From a virus, in the IMG/VR virus record IMGVR_UViG_3300008952_000259, positions 1-26,550 of that record: a DNA stretch of 26,550 nucleotides. One strand, given 5' to 3'. Below, piece by piece: positions 7,103 to 16,193 of this stretch. The position numbers and the translations under genes were made by a program. The notes beneath the pieces are model-generated. The model searched no databases. It was given only the letters and a program-made list of their open reading frames with translations, and was not told the DNA's origin. Every line of letters starts with the position of its first letter. Position 1 is the first letter of the stretch.

Positions 7103-7822
7103 TTAAGAAAATAATAATTGAGTTTTTCTATTATTTTTCATAAAATCATTTTTTTCTAAAAAAGCACTATGAAATATATTTTCTGGATATAATACCATTC
7201 TATTAAATTTCATATTAACTTTACCTATTAGTTCCCATTGATTATCACCATTACCTACATAAAAATCTGGATAACCATTGGAATCATAATACTCCTTATC
7301 TATCTTATAAATATCTTTAAATTGATCTAATGTTTTAACAATTTCTGTACCAGTTGGTTTATGTCTATAAAAAGCCGTTCCACCCGTACAATCTTCATCG
7401 AAATTTAAATAACACACACCCGCTAATCGTGGTATTCCTTGACTAAATATACCAGCGCTATCTACATGTGGTATAAAAAATTCACTTTCATTTTTTTTAC
7501 CACCATTCATAATCTGAAATACAGCATTATCATTAAATAAACTTGTATATCCCTTATTACCCCTTTCTATTTTATTATAATAACCAAATATTTTTTTAAT
7601 TATTTCAAAATATATCGATCTAAAATTTTTTTCTATATAAACTGAAGATCTGTATGTGGGTGCTCCCATAGTTATATTTCTATCATCGGAGTAATCAAGA
7701 GAATCCATTATATTTAAAATTTTATTTGGATTAACATAAAAATTATCTATATATGCGATTGGTGTTTTGGAATTTCCCACAAAAAATTCGTTAATTTTCA
7801 TTTTATTATTTATTTCGAACAT
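7103..7822 (-). CDS. 2OG-Fe(II) oxygenase-like protein (DUF6445-like), copy 2
   Basis: A 239-residue protein, clearly a paralogue of its upstream neighbour: both share FFVGN.KT...YIDN.YVNP near the N-terminus, FIPHVD, GGTAFYR.KPT, MKFNRM..YPEN and a final LL/QSFFS-like end. The candidate Fe(II) ligands are His119 and Asp121 (PHVD) and His218 in YPENIFHS; Arg232 may bind 2-oxoglutarate. DUF6445 proteins are common in marine phages and cyanobacteria and look like prolyl-4-hydroxylase relatives, but no substrate is established. The ATG at 7822 lies two bases after the stop of copy 1, with no good ribosome site, so coupling is likely; a later ATG at 7801 (MKINEFFVGN) is possible. Confidence 0.72.
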   Translation of the reverse strand: MFEINNKMKINEFFVGNSKTPIAYIDNFYVNPNKILNIMDSLDYSDDRNITMGAPTYRSSVYIEKNFRSIYFEIIKKIFGYYNKIERGNKGYTSLFNDNAVFQIMNGGKKNESEFFIPHVDSAGIFSQGIPRLAGVCYLNFDEDCTGGTAFYRHKPTGTEIVKTLDQFKDIYKIDKEYYDSNGYPDFYVGNGDNQWELIGKVNMKFNRMVLYPENIFHSAFLEKNDFMKNNRKTQLLFS

Positions 7823-7824
7823 TT

Positions 7825-8652
7825 TTAAGAAAAGAATGATTGTACCAATCTTCTATAATCTCCATTAAAATCATCTTGTTCCATATACGGATTATGCCAT
7901 AGATTTTCAGGATATATTATCATCCTATTAAATTTCATCTCCGTTGCACCTATATATTCCCAATACTTGCTATCAGTCTTATTTTGATACCATAATGGTA
8001 TTGCCCCCTTATTAACAGTATAGTTGATAGCATCCGCAGAATCTTCTGATATCAATATCTTTTCTGATTGTGTAGGTTTAAATCTATAAAAAGCTGTTCC
8101 ACCAGCACATTGCGCATCTGTATTTAAATAAATTAAAGAAACTAAACTGGGTTGTCCTTGAGCACCATAAGTTTCTTTTCCACCACCATATGCATGATCT
8201 ACATGTGGTATAAAACTTTGTCCCAATCTAACACCTTCATCCCTCCAACAATCGTTCATCCATTCTCTACTACTTTTTATAAATTGAAAAGCTGAATTAT
8301 CACTCATACCAAGAGAATTATTAAATAAATATTTATCTCTATCTTTATAAAATTTACCAATAAGTTGCGAGTAATTAGGATTTGAAGGAAGATGTTTTTT
8401 ACGAATCATTGCCCTAACAAGTGGAGCTCCAAATGTAAGCGATCGATCTGATGTATAGTGTAATGATAATGCATAATCTCTAACTTTCATTGGATTGACA
8501 TATATATTATCTATATATACAATTAATGTTTTTTCATTACCAACAAAAAATTCAGTAATTTCCATATCTTCATATGAATTAATCTTAAAAGCATCCTTTG
8601 AAGGTGGGTAGCTTTCCTCTTCTATTGTAGTTATAACCGGCTTTGTTCTCAT
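7825..8652 (-). CDS. 2OG-Fe(II) oxygenase-like protein (DUF6445-like), copy 1
   Basis: A 275-residue protein with the same fold signature as the next gene. Seen: FFVGNEKTLIVYIDNIYVNP (35-54), FIPHVDHAYGGG with candidate iron ligands His150 and Asp152, SLIYLNTDAQCAGGTAFYRFKPT (172-194), MKFNRMIIYPENLWHN with distal His253, and a terminal RRLVQSFFS whose Arg267/268 may hold 2-oxoglutarate. Relative to copy 2 it has an extra 25-residue N-terminus and an insert around 130-145 (WMNDCWRDEG). The two genes probably arose by tandem duplication and then diverged. The gene starts one base after the previous stop. Confidence 0.72.
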   Translation of the reverse strand: MRTKPVITTIEEESYPPSKDAFKINSYEDMEITEFFVGNEKTLIVYIDNIYVNPMKVRDYALSLHYTSDRSLTFGAPLVRAMIRKKHLPSNPNYSQLIGKFYKDRDKYLFNNSLGMSDNSAFQFIKSSREWMNDCWRDEGVRLGQSFIPHVDHAYGGGKETYGAQGQPSLVSLIYLNTDAQCAGGTAFYRFKPTQSEKILISEDSADAINYTVNKGAIPLWYQNKTDSKYWEYIGATEMKFNRMIIYPENLWHNPYMEQDDFNGDYRRLVQSFFS

Positions 8653-8653
8653 C

Positions 8654-9052
8654 CTAATTTATTTTTATTATTTTATAAATCCTTGTTGATATCTTATTTA
8701 ATCCATCTGAATTTGTTACCATAAGAGTATTCTTAAAATTCTCCCAAGGTACAATAAATTTACTATCTACTAATCCATTATTTAATTCAGCGATTACTTC
8801 ATTCAATGCATTTATTGTGTATAATGTATTGGAATGTTTCTTCCTATGAAGAGATATAGTTCCCTTTACATCATTGTAATCTGCACCTGCATTTAAATCT
8901 ACATTATATGTACATATTAACTCATTCACATTATTTTCATTCTGTAATACATATATCTTATTAAATGCGATTTTATAGGCATTCTGTATTTTTCGGATTG
9001 TTTTGTCCAAATCTTCTTTTGTTGTGAATGTGGCTAGTAGTTGAGTTTTCAT
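8654..9052 (-). CDS. Hypothetical protein, 132 aa
   Basis: Start chosen at ATG 9052, which shares a base with the TAA of the 649-aa gene (TAATG) and has GGGAG nine bases before it; an ATG at 9061 exists but would have no spacer after GGGAG. The protein begins MKTQLLATFTTKEDLDKTIR, suggesting a beta strand followed by a helix. It has a later TLYTINALNEVIAELNNG segment (76-93 or so) and IVPWENFKNTLMVTNSDGLNKI near the end. It reminds me of small conserved proteins in marine T4-like phages next to structural genes, but I know no function. It is soluble, with no signal or membrane segment. Confidence 0.75.
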   Translation of the reverse strand: MKTQLLATFTTKEDLDKTIRKIQNAYKIAFNKIYVLQNENNVNELICTYNVDLNAGADYNDVKGTISLHRKKHSNTLYTINALNEVIAELNNGLVDSKFIVPWENFKNTLMVTNSDGLNKISTRIYKIIKIN

Positions 9053-11001
9053 TAACCACATCTCCCACTCTTAACAGTATGTTTAGCCATACATTTTTGA
9101 TAATTCGGTGACCATTGAATAGTATCATTAACAGCACCACCTGGGCCAGATTTAGATCGACAAGTTTGAAATGCTACTACATTACCCTTTCTATCATATA
9201 TAATAGCTTTATAAGATTCTCCTTCTTTTTCTATATCACCAACTCTAACATCAAACCCATCTTCTATTTTCTCCCCCTCTTTTAATCCTAAACAACTTTG
9301 ATGTGTTTTTGCATCAGCAGTTACGCCACAATCTAAATCTTGTAAATCTTTATCTTTTAAATCACTTGGTTCAGATTCACCATCTTTATACCACTTACCA
9401 TTTTTCTTTTCATATAAACTACCATCTTTGCCTCTCTTTAAATCCTTTCTTGGATACTCACCCATATTTAATGTAAAGTTTTTATTTGGGATACCACCTG
9501 GATTATGTCCCTCAGCTACATCTAAATGTAATCTTTTAATCATTCTTCTTGTAAATACTTTATCACCTAAACCAGGTTTAATATTATTCAACATCTCTCT
9601 ATTTTCATTTATAGCATCAGTTTGTTTTTCATAATATGATTTCATTTTTTGTTCACTAAATATTGGTTCATCAGCACCATCTCTACCTGTAGAATATTTT
9701 TCATCTTTATATAATCTACTTAAAATTTGAACATCCTCATCTCTTAAATCAGCACCTGGTTGTGATATAGCATTTGTATAAACCCGTAATAATGTTCTTT
9801 TTTGTTCTGGAGATATTGGTGGTTCAATTCCATTTTCTTTCATATATACTTTAACTTCTTTTCTAATTAACATCTTACCTAAATATTTACCTTCAGCTGA
9901 AGATATACCTTTAGGATTACCATCACTACCATTTTCCATTCTAGCTAAAATTCTATCAGCAGTAGCATCATTTTGAACATGTTCATTCATCTTTGTACCT
10001 TGAGCACCAATATATTGTTTTTGTTCTACTCTAGCAGTTGCTATTTTTTTCTTTGCAACCTCATCAGCTTTATCTACCTTAACTTTATCTTCTTTACTTT
10101 CAACTAATTCCTTAGCAGCATTTGATGTTTGAGTTATTTCTTCATTAGGTGAACCATTGGCTTGTATATCTTCTGATGTCATTTTATTTGAAGTATGTAA
10201 TATTTCAACCTTTGGTGGTTTTTGACTTTCGTCTACCAATACAACTAAAGTATCGGTTGGATCATCTCCACCCCCTCCTCCTAATACAATATTTTTATAT
10301 TGATCAATAGGAATACCATTTACTTCCGTAACACCTTGTTTCTTTAATTCTTCTAATTTATTAGCAGTAGCATCTAATGAATCTTTTGAACCCCACACAT
10401 GAGAAACTGTAGTTGCTTCTGGATTCATACCATTTTCTTTTATGTGATTTTCAACTCTTCTCTTTTCCATTCTAGCAGACTGCATAATCATTTTTCTATA
10501 CTTTGGTTTATTATATTTTTTACCAAGTTTAGATTTTGATAATTTTTCATCCAAACAAGCATCTGGATTACCTGTATTTAAACAATCCATACCCATACCA
10601 ACACCTATTTCATTTACTGTGGATGATGCTGTTCCTGGAGCTTTAACAGTTCCATTCATACCACCATCTTTAGCTTTACCATCTACTGAATCTAATTGTT
10701 CTTGACTAATATTAGAACTTTGTTTTTTAGTATCTGTCTTTTCTTTAGATTTACCACTACCTTTAGAACCATCAGCAGCTACACAACCATCTCTTTCAGG
10801 ATTCTGTCCTTGATTACAAGTAGCCTCTGTGATACCTCTCATTCTATTCATCATTCTTATTTTAAAACCAGGAGGTGCATCTATTTTACTTAAAACTTCA
10901 TCAAGTTGAATTAAATCATAATTATCTTTTGGATTAGGCATACCATTAGGTACTCTATATGCCCATTCAGTTAGTATTTCATCTATTATTGAATTATTCA
11001 T
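9052..11001 (-). CDS. 649-aa protein of unknown function, possibly virion-associated
   Basis: The N-terminus NSIIDEILTEWAYRVPNGMPNP...LIQLDEVL (3-37) resembles a short domain I associate with proteins of marine T4-like phages, so the gene is believable but its job is not known. The rest is hydrophilic, Lys/Asp/Gly-rich and repetitive in places, with a GGGGGDD turn near 245-251. Cysteines come in spaced pairs (62/73; DCLNTGNPDACL about 139-148) and five cluster in the last 100 residues, ending CMAKHTVKSGRCG. No catalytic motif is visible. The ATG follows the polymerase stop directly, with GGATAGG as ribosome site. A capsid or tail accessory protein or an internal ejected protein are possibilities. 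Confidence 0.75.
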   Translation of the reverse strand: MNNSIIDEILTEWAYRVPNGMPNPKDNYDLIQLDEVLSKIDAPPGFKIRMMNRMRGITEATCNQGQNPERDGCVAADGSKGSGKSKEKTDTKKQSSNISQEQLDSVDGKAKDGGMNGTVKAPGTASSTVNEIGVGMGMDCLNTGNPDACLDEKLSKSKLGKKYNKPKYRKMIMQSARMEKRRVENHIKENGMNPEATTVSHVWGSKDSLDATANKLEELKKQGVTEVNGIPIDQYKNIVLGGGGGDDPTDTLVVLVDESQKPPKVEILHTSNKMTSEDIQANGSPNEEITQTSNAAKELVESKEDKVKVDKADEVAKKKIATARVEQKQYIGAQGTKMNEHVQNDATADRILARMENGSDGNPKGISSAEGKYLGKMLIRKEVKVYMKENGIEPPISPEQKRTLLRVYTNAISQPGADLRDEDVQILSRLYKDEKYSTGRDGADEPIFSEQKMKSYYEKQTDAINENREMLNNIKPGLGDKVFTRRMIKRLHLDVAEGHNPGGIPNKNFTLNMGEYPRKDLKRGKDGSLYEKKNGKWYKDGESEPSDLKDKDLQDLDCGVTADAKTHQSCLGLKEGEKIEDGFDVRVGDIEKEGESYKAIIYDRKGNVVAFQTCRSKSGPGGAVNDTIQWSPNYQKCMAKHTVKSGRCG

Positions 11002-12261
11002 CTATAACCTATCCGAAATGTCGTTCATTTCGCCGTAATTTGAACCCGCTTTGGATTTAACCATATGTCCATTTCTCTCTAATATGTTCTTTATTTCTGT
11101 CAAAGTAGAAACTCCGTCTTGTTTAGAGAAGTCAAAAAGGAAACTATCGTAACCATACAAAACTAATTTTGTCTTCTTATCTAATAAATAGTGTTTTAAT
11201 TCAATTATCGTCTTTATATTTGATTCGGTTTCATATGCCTGAATCAAGTAGTTGAACAACTTATTTTTGTTCATATCTGTATAGTTTTTAGACAATAGTT
11301 TCCTTCTATAAATATCAGTTTTTATAAAATTATGTTGATTATAATACTCCCAAAAAGCATTGATTTTATCGTATGTTAATCCAAAAAATGTTATGTTTTC
11401 TCTTGTTTCTTTGTCTATCCCACCATATAATAACTTAAAACTTATCTGTTTTGACTCCTCATATGTACTGTCATATTTCTCAGCCAAGTGTTGGTGTACT
11501 GATTCCTTCTCAAATTCATATCCTATCAAATCACCTATAAGTCGTAAGTGATATGCATCATAATCATACTCCACTAACATATCGTATTCGGGTATAATTG
11601 CCTTCCGTTGTTCTGGTTTCATAGCTGCAAAGTTCACATTACCAAAGGAATTAGCTGGTCTACCTGTAGATGTCCATAAGTTATATTTTGTATATAACCT
11701 ACCATCTGATATATGTTTCTTTACTCTCATATCAAATATATCACATACATCATCTGATACTCTTACTCCGTTTTTTTCTATGTAACTGAAGGCTTCTGTT
11801 ACTTCTTTACCATAATCTTCCCAACCCAATGATTTATTTATATCAATCATTTTTCCCATTTGTTTTTCTAATTCTTCACACCATTCTTTGTGTTTTAATA
11901 TGGGTATTATTTCATTCAATCTTTTTGCATTGTAATATTTATTGTAGAAAAAATCATATGCATTATTCCTTATTTTACTCATATCAAATGGTTGATTTTT
12001 TTGAGACCACCATTCCCAATTCATATCTACTACATTTTTAAATGGGTAAATATGTTGTAATACCTTTGCATCTGGAGTGAAAATTAGTTCATTTTCCAAC
12101 CAAGTAAAATCTTCAAGTACACCAACGCAATCGGGGTGAAACTGACAAATCATCTTACTCTCGCCATCTAATTCTTTAACATATAGCAAGGATAATCCAT
12201 TATCCTTATGTAATGGATGTAAGAATGGATCTGAAAATATCGGAATAACAATATAACTCAT
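11002..12261 (-). CDS. Short family A DNA polymerase (PolA palm/fingers)
   Basis: A 419-residue protein with the motifs of family A polymerases but no exonuclease domain. Seen: LWTSTGRPANSFGNVNFAAM (195-214, matching T.TGR.ss..N.QN.p), motif A VEYDYDAYHLRLIGDL (230-245) with catalytic Asp233, motif B ESKQISFKLLYGG (269-281) with Lys271 and the YGG, motif C VLYGYDSFLFDF (367-378) with catalytic Asp372, and a final VKSKAGSNYGEM (401-412). Both metal-binding Asp are kept, but motif C reads Y-D-S instead of the usual H-D-E, motif A lacks the usual Q-I-E, and the conserved Arg of motif B is missing. Length suggests a polymerase core with a replaced N-terminus (1-150 unrecognised). It may be the replicative enzyme or a repair enzyme. 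Confidence 0.8.
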   Translation of the reverse strand: MSYIVIPIFSDPFLHPLHKDNGLSLLYVKELDGESKMICQFHPDCVGVLEDFTWLENELIFTPDAKVLQHIYPFKNVVDMNWEWWSQKNQPFDMSKIRNNAYDFFYNKYYNAKRLNEIIPILKHKEWCEELEKQMGKMIDINKSLGWEDYGKEVTEAFSYIEKNGVRVSDDVCDIFDMRVKKHISDGRLYTKYNLWTSTGRPANSFGNVNFAAMKPEQRKAIIPEYDMLVEYDYDAYHLRLIGDLIGYEFEKESVHQHLAEKYDSTYEESKQISFKLLYGGIDKETRENITFFGLTYDKINAFWEYYNQHNFIKTDIYRRKLLSKNYTDMNKNKLFNYLIQAYETESNIKTIIELKHYLLDKKTKLVLYGYDSFLFDFSKQDGVSTLTEIKNILERNGHMVKSKAGSNYGEMNDISDRL

Positions 12262-12296
12262 ATTATAATATATAACCTTTTTAGTATATGAAACAA

Positions 12297-15200
12297 CTAT
12301 TTTTTATGCCATTCTGGATTTAATTTATCTGGTTTTGGACTATAAACATTCATATATGGATTCCAACCATAGGTATCAGGACAACCTTTTCCTTTATTCC
12401 TACAATTCATAAAATCATCATAATTGTACCATTTTGTTCCAGTCCAATCACCATTTTTGATAGCAAACCCATTTTTTGCAACTTCTTTTTCAAACTTTTG
12501 TCGGCTCTTTGATACTTTTGGTTTTTCCTCTTTCTCATAAAATGGTTTAGGGTTCATCTTTGCTGCAGAAACTGAACGAATACTTCTTGCAAAACATTTA
12601 TTTACACCTTTCTCTAACTCTTTTTTATATCCACTTCCCTGATTATCACTAGCCAGTGGTGTAACCATCCAATTTTTTCCAGAAGTATATATTAAAAATG
12701 GAGTTGGGGTTGGACTATCAGTAAAACCAGATGTAATCTGTTGAGTAAATGCACCTGTAGCACTCAACAACCCAAAATCCCACCAATCATCAAATTCATA
12801 TTTAACGGCAAGTCCGTGAGATTGTTGGGCTTTTAAAAAATTACCCAATCCCCTTTTAGCTACTTTTTCTTTTTGATCTGTTGGTATAGGAGGTAAATTT
12901 ATTGGATACTTAGCAGCCTCAGCAGAAGCATAACACAAAAATTTTTGGTCTATATATTTCAAATCTGCGTCAACAGGTAATGGTTCTAAATTATCAAACA
13001 TATGAAGAATAGAATCTATATCTCTCAATTTTAATACATTTTTTAAATAACTTTTACGTAATCTAAATTCAGCGCTTCCTGCAGAGGTATCACTACTACA
13101 TATTTTCATCATACATGTTAGGGTAGTATCCCATGTAGTTCCTACATTATGAGAAACCTTTGTTATTTGAAAATAAACATTTCTTAAATAATTTTCAGGT
13201 AAATAATTAATTCTTATCAAATCACCAGGAACTAAAGATGATATACCATAAATAGTCAAAGAAGCTTCTATAAATGTCGTTGGACTCATTACTTTCCACG
13301 CCGCATGAGTAGCATTCTTTATCCAAAAATCGTATGGTGTATTAACTAATTTTTGACCTTTAGCTCTAGCTAAATTATCTTCTGCCCTTTTGGTATCTTC
13401 CGGAGTCTCTTCATCATCTACAGCTGTTGGTTTAACTAAATGACCATCTAAATCATTATCAGGATCTACAGCTCTATTAAGATTATAATTTATAACCTTA
13501 GTAAAATCATCCATCGTAGTGTCAGATGCTCTTTTACCGGATATATCAATAACATCTGCAAATCCACCTTCAGCTACTTTTCTTAAATTTTCTTCTGTAT
13601 TTGACCAACCAGAAGAAAGATGTACCTTTTTATTAAAACTAAATGTTCCGGCACTCGATTGACCAGTTATTTTTTCAAATCTTCTACCAGCTTCTTCACC
13701 GATTGAAGGATTATATCTAATAAATATATCACTCTGATTCTTTATATGCCTACTTAACATTTCTAATTTTACAAAACCATCTACCATAGAATTTATTGAC
13801 AATGATGTATCTACAGAACCAGCAGCTTGTATTCCCAACATATTTCCCAACCCACCTGTAGGCATTTTAAATTGTAAGTCATATTGTTTAACTATAGTAT
13901 TTTTACTATATGGTTTAAATAAAAATAATTTTTTTAAGAATTCAGGCATTTCTTGTTGTTCGAGTGGTTGTCCATTATAATCATTAGTATAATTTTGATC
14001 TATAAAAGATATAGTATGTTGACTATAATTATTCGATCTTACAGCCAAATCAACAATCCCACCACTAGCATCTTTTATTCTACTCATAATATTATTAAAA
14101 AATTCCATAGCACTGGTAGCCAAATCCATAGATTCCTTAATCATATCAATAGAAACAAATATCTCTCTTAATGGACAACGTCTTCCCCCCATATTAACTG
14201 ATTTATAATCCCATGATTTATCAAATTCTTCAGCAGCTGCATATTGATCTGGAGTCATATTGGCTGGATCAATTAAATTTCCAGTAGCGTCACTAAATCT
14301 ATCTGGCACCATACCATTTTTTATATTATAAGTTGGACCAGCACTTCCCCAAGTCTCTGGATATAGAAATACAGCACCCTCATAATAATGCCTCTGTGTC
14401 ATAGCATTTTTTAAATCGATAGAATATTTGACAAAAGAATTTCTTGAATTAAATTTTGCTTTTAGTGAACCCTCATCTAATTTTGTTTTAGATGGATTTG
14501 CATTTGTTAAAGATGACATATCATCACTAAATCCAAATTCTTTATTAAAAAATCTATCTTCTAACCACCCAAAATTTGCAAATAATTTCAAATTATTTTC
14601 ATCACTACCAGCATAATATATACCATGTTCTAATGCTAACATAGAAGATCCCAATTCAGCAGTACCGGGTAATTGATACCCATTTCCACCTAATAATTTT
14701 AAAGCAGCTGCTTCTAAAGTTTCTCTTAATTCCTCTTCTGTATCTGGATCTTCCCCCCATCTAGCAGCCTTATCATATATTTTATTATCACCTAAAACTC
14801 CAGAAACAGCCATACCTAACGCTTCTATATCTAAACCATATTTAACTCTTTCTTTCAAATTAGGATCAAAAGCGTTACTTATGAGTGCTGTATTTTTAGA
14901 TACTATTTCAACCATGCAATCAAATCCACCATCTTCTCTTACTTTTGCATCATAATTTATAACATGACCAACTATAGTTTCTAAATCACCCTTTGAAGTT
15001 GTTACAGAACCAGTATCACCATATAGTAAGTCTTCCAATTCATCGGGTTTTTCCAACAAAGTTTTTATATTATATAAATTTGAAGTATCCCAACCAAAAT
15101 CAACAAATATCTGTGCACCAGGTCTTAAAAAATATCTTAAATAAATTCTCTCAAAATCTGAAAAATTATGAACTTGGAAATTAACAGTAGTTTTTTTAAT

Positions 15201-15872
15201 AGTACCTAAAGCTCCTTCAGTTTCCGATGATAAACCAGTTATACCTGCAGGTGGTCTTAAATATTGATTATTATCTGTTTCTTGTTCATATGGTAAAACA
15301 CCCCGTGTCATACCTTCACTCATACCTTCTGGATCTTTTGTAACCTGACTGTTTGGTCCCCTCTCCAATGTATTTAATACATGATTCCCAATTTGGTATA
15401 TTCTTTTAAATGATTTACCCTCATCAGCTGGTATTGGAGACCATTTATGTTTGTTATAAACATCCCCAACCTTCTTCAAATAAATATCCTTATATTCCGG
15501 TTTAAGTGCATTTATACGTTCACCATCATTATTTTCTGCATATTTTTCTTTCTTCCAATCTTCAGCAGCTTGTTTTGAGAGCCCCTCTTCTATAACTTCG
15601 TCTCTAGATAATTTTAGAGATGTCCACATCCTAACAAATGGTGTACGAGAAGACAATTCTGCTACACCACCAAAATTCATATTATTTAATTCATCAAATG
15701 TATAATTAATATCATTACCACTAGCATCTTGATGTTGAACTCTTTGTTCTATTTGTTGGTTAGGGTTAGCTGGAGATTTATATGCAAGTTGTTGCCTAGA
15801 TTCCAATTTCTTTTTAATTACTGTTGGTATGTCAGAACCAAAAATTCTATTTTTTATTCCTTTTACAGCCAT
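12297..15872 (-). CDS. Large baseplate protein, hub-like
   Basis: A 1191-residue structural protein between the LysM/gp53-type gene and the polymerase. Seen: an N-terminal SRTPFVRMWTSL segment (75-86), FQVHNFSDFERIYLRYFLRPGAQIFVDFGW (about 232-262), typical of baseplate hub/wedge proteins of marine myoviruses, and near 875-925 GISSLVPGDLIRINYLPENYL...YFQITKVSHNVGTTWDTTL, the arrangement found at the end of gp27/gpD/VgrG-like hub domains. The tail (950-1191) is basic and unrecognised, with Cys near 1080 and two Cys at 1162 and 1168. The start at 15872 follows AGGAAAATAGGTT, overlapping the previous stop region. The hub assignment is inference from motifs and position. Confidence 0.7.
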   Translation of the reverse strand: MAVKGIKNRIFGSDIPTVIKKKLESRQQLAYKSPANPNQQIEQRVQHQDASGNDINYTFDELNNMNFGGVAELSSRTPFVRMWTSLKLSRDEVIEEGLSKQAAEDWKKEKYAENNDGERINALKPEYKDIYLKKVGDVYNKHKWSPIPADEGKSFKRIYQIGNHVLNTLERGPNSQVTKDPEGMSEGMTRGVLPYEQETDNNQYLRPPAGITGLSSETEGALGTIKKTTVNFQVHNFSDFERIYLRYFLRPGAQIFVDFGWDTSNLYNIKTLLEKPDELEDLLYGDTGSVTTSKGDLETIVGHVINYDAKVREDGGFDCMVEIVSKNTALISNAFDPNLKERVKYGLDIEALGMAVSGVLGDNKIYDKAARWGEDPDTEEELRETLEAAALKLLGGNGYQLPGTAELGSSMLALEHGIYYAGSDENNLKLFANFGWLEDRFFNKEFGFSDDMSSLTNANPSKTKLDEGSLKAKFNSRNSFVKYSIDLKNAMTQRHYYEGAVFLYPETWGSAGPTYNIKNGMVPDRFSDATGNLIDPANMTPDQYAAAEEFDKSWDYKSVNMGGRRCPLREIFVSIDMIKESMDLATSAMEFFNNIMSRIKDASGGIVDLAVRSNNYSQHTISFIDQNYTNDYNGQPLEQQEMPEFLKKLFLFKPYSKNTIVKQYDLQFKMPTGGLGNMLGIQAAGSVDTSLSINSMVDGFVKLEMLSRHIKNQSDIFIRYNPSIGEEAGRRFEKITGQSSAGTFSFNKKVHLSSGWSNTEENLRKVAEGGFADVIDISGKRASDTTMDDFTKVINYNLNRAVDPDNDLDGHLVKPTAVDDEETPEDTKRAEDNLARAKGQKLVNTPYDFWIKNATHAAWKVMSPTTFIEASLTIYGISSLVPGDLIRINYLPENYLRNVYFQITKVSHNVGTTWDTTLTCMMKICSSDTSAGSAEFRLRKSYLKNVLKLRDIDSILHMFDNLEPLPVDADLKYIDQKFLCYASAEAAKYPINLPPIPTDQKEKVAKRGLGNFLKAQQSHGLAVKYEFDDWWDFGLLSATGAFTQQITSGFTDSPTPTPFLIYTSGKNWMVTPLASDNQGSGYKKELEKGVNKCFARSIRSVSAAKMNPKPFYEKEEKPKVSKSRQKFEKEVAKNGFAIKNGDWTGTKWYNYDDFMNCRNKGKGCPDTYGWNPYMNVYSPKPDKLNPEWHKK

Positions 15873-15875
15873 AAC

Positions 15876-16181
15876 CTATTTTCCTATTGCATATTGTGTT
15901 GTAGTTGGTATCCTCAATGATGTTCCTGGTTCAAGTGTCATAAATCTTAAATGATTTGCCTTAGCAATATACCACCATAAATTAACATCACCATAATACT
16001 GTTCAGCCAGTAAATCTAATCTATCTCCTGGTTGTGTCAAAACATAAATGTCAGAATCAGATTTTGGTATTACACTATAAATAGTTGTAGATTGTGAATT
16101 TATATTATATGGATGTGAAACTTTTAACCCACGATGAGATATACTGTTTCTAGTTTTTGTATTTTCATATCTTTTAGCCAT
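15876..16181 (-). CDS. 53: LysM-domain baseplate wedge protein, T4 gp53-like
   Basis: A 101-residue protein whose second half is a LysM-like domain: TQPGDRLDLLAEQYYGDVNLWWYIAKANHLRFMTLEPGTSLRIPT (49-93), with the GD..., YYGD, LWW.IA.AN and PGT.LRIP elements. T4 gp53 and its homologues in marine T4-like phages carry the same domain and lock baseplate wedges together. The N-terminal 45 residues are Ser/Thr/Asn-rich and less ordered. A strong ribosome site (AGGAGATTAATTAA) precedes ATG 16181. It lies between the repeat-rich tail protein and the hub-like protein, as expected for a baseplate cluster. Confidence 0.82.
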   Translation of the reverse strand: MAKRYENTKTRNSISHRGLKVSHPYNINSQSTTIYSVIPKSDSDIYVLTQPGDRLDLLAEQYYGDVNLWWYIAKANHLRFMTLEPGTSLRIPTTTQYAIGK

Positions 16182-16193
16182 TTAATTAATCTC

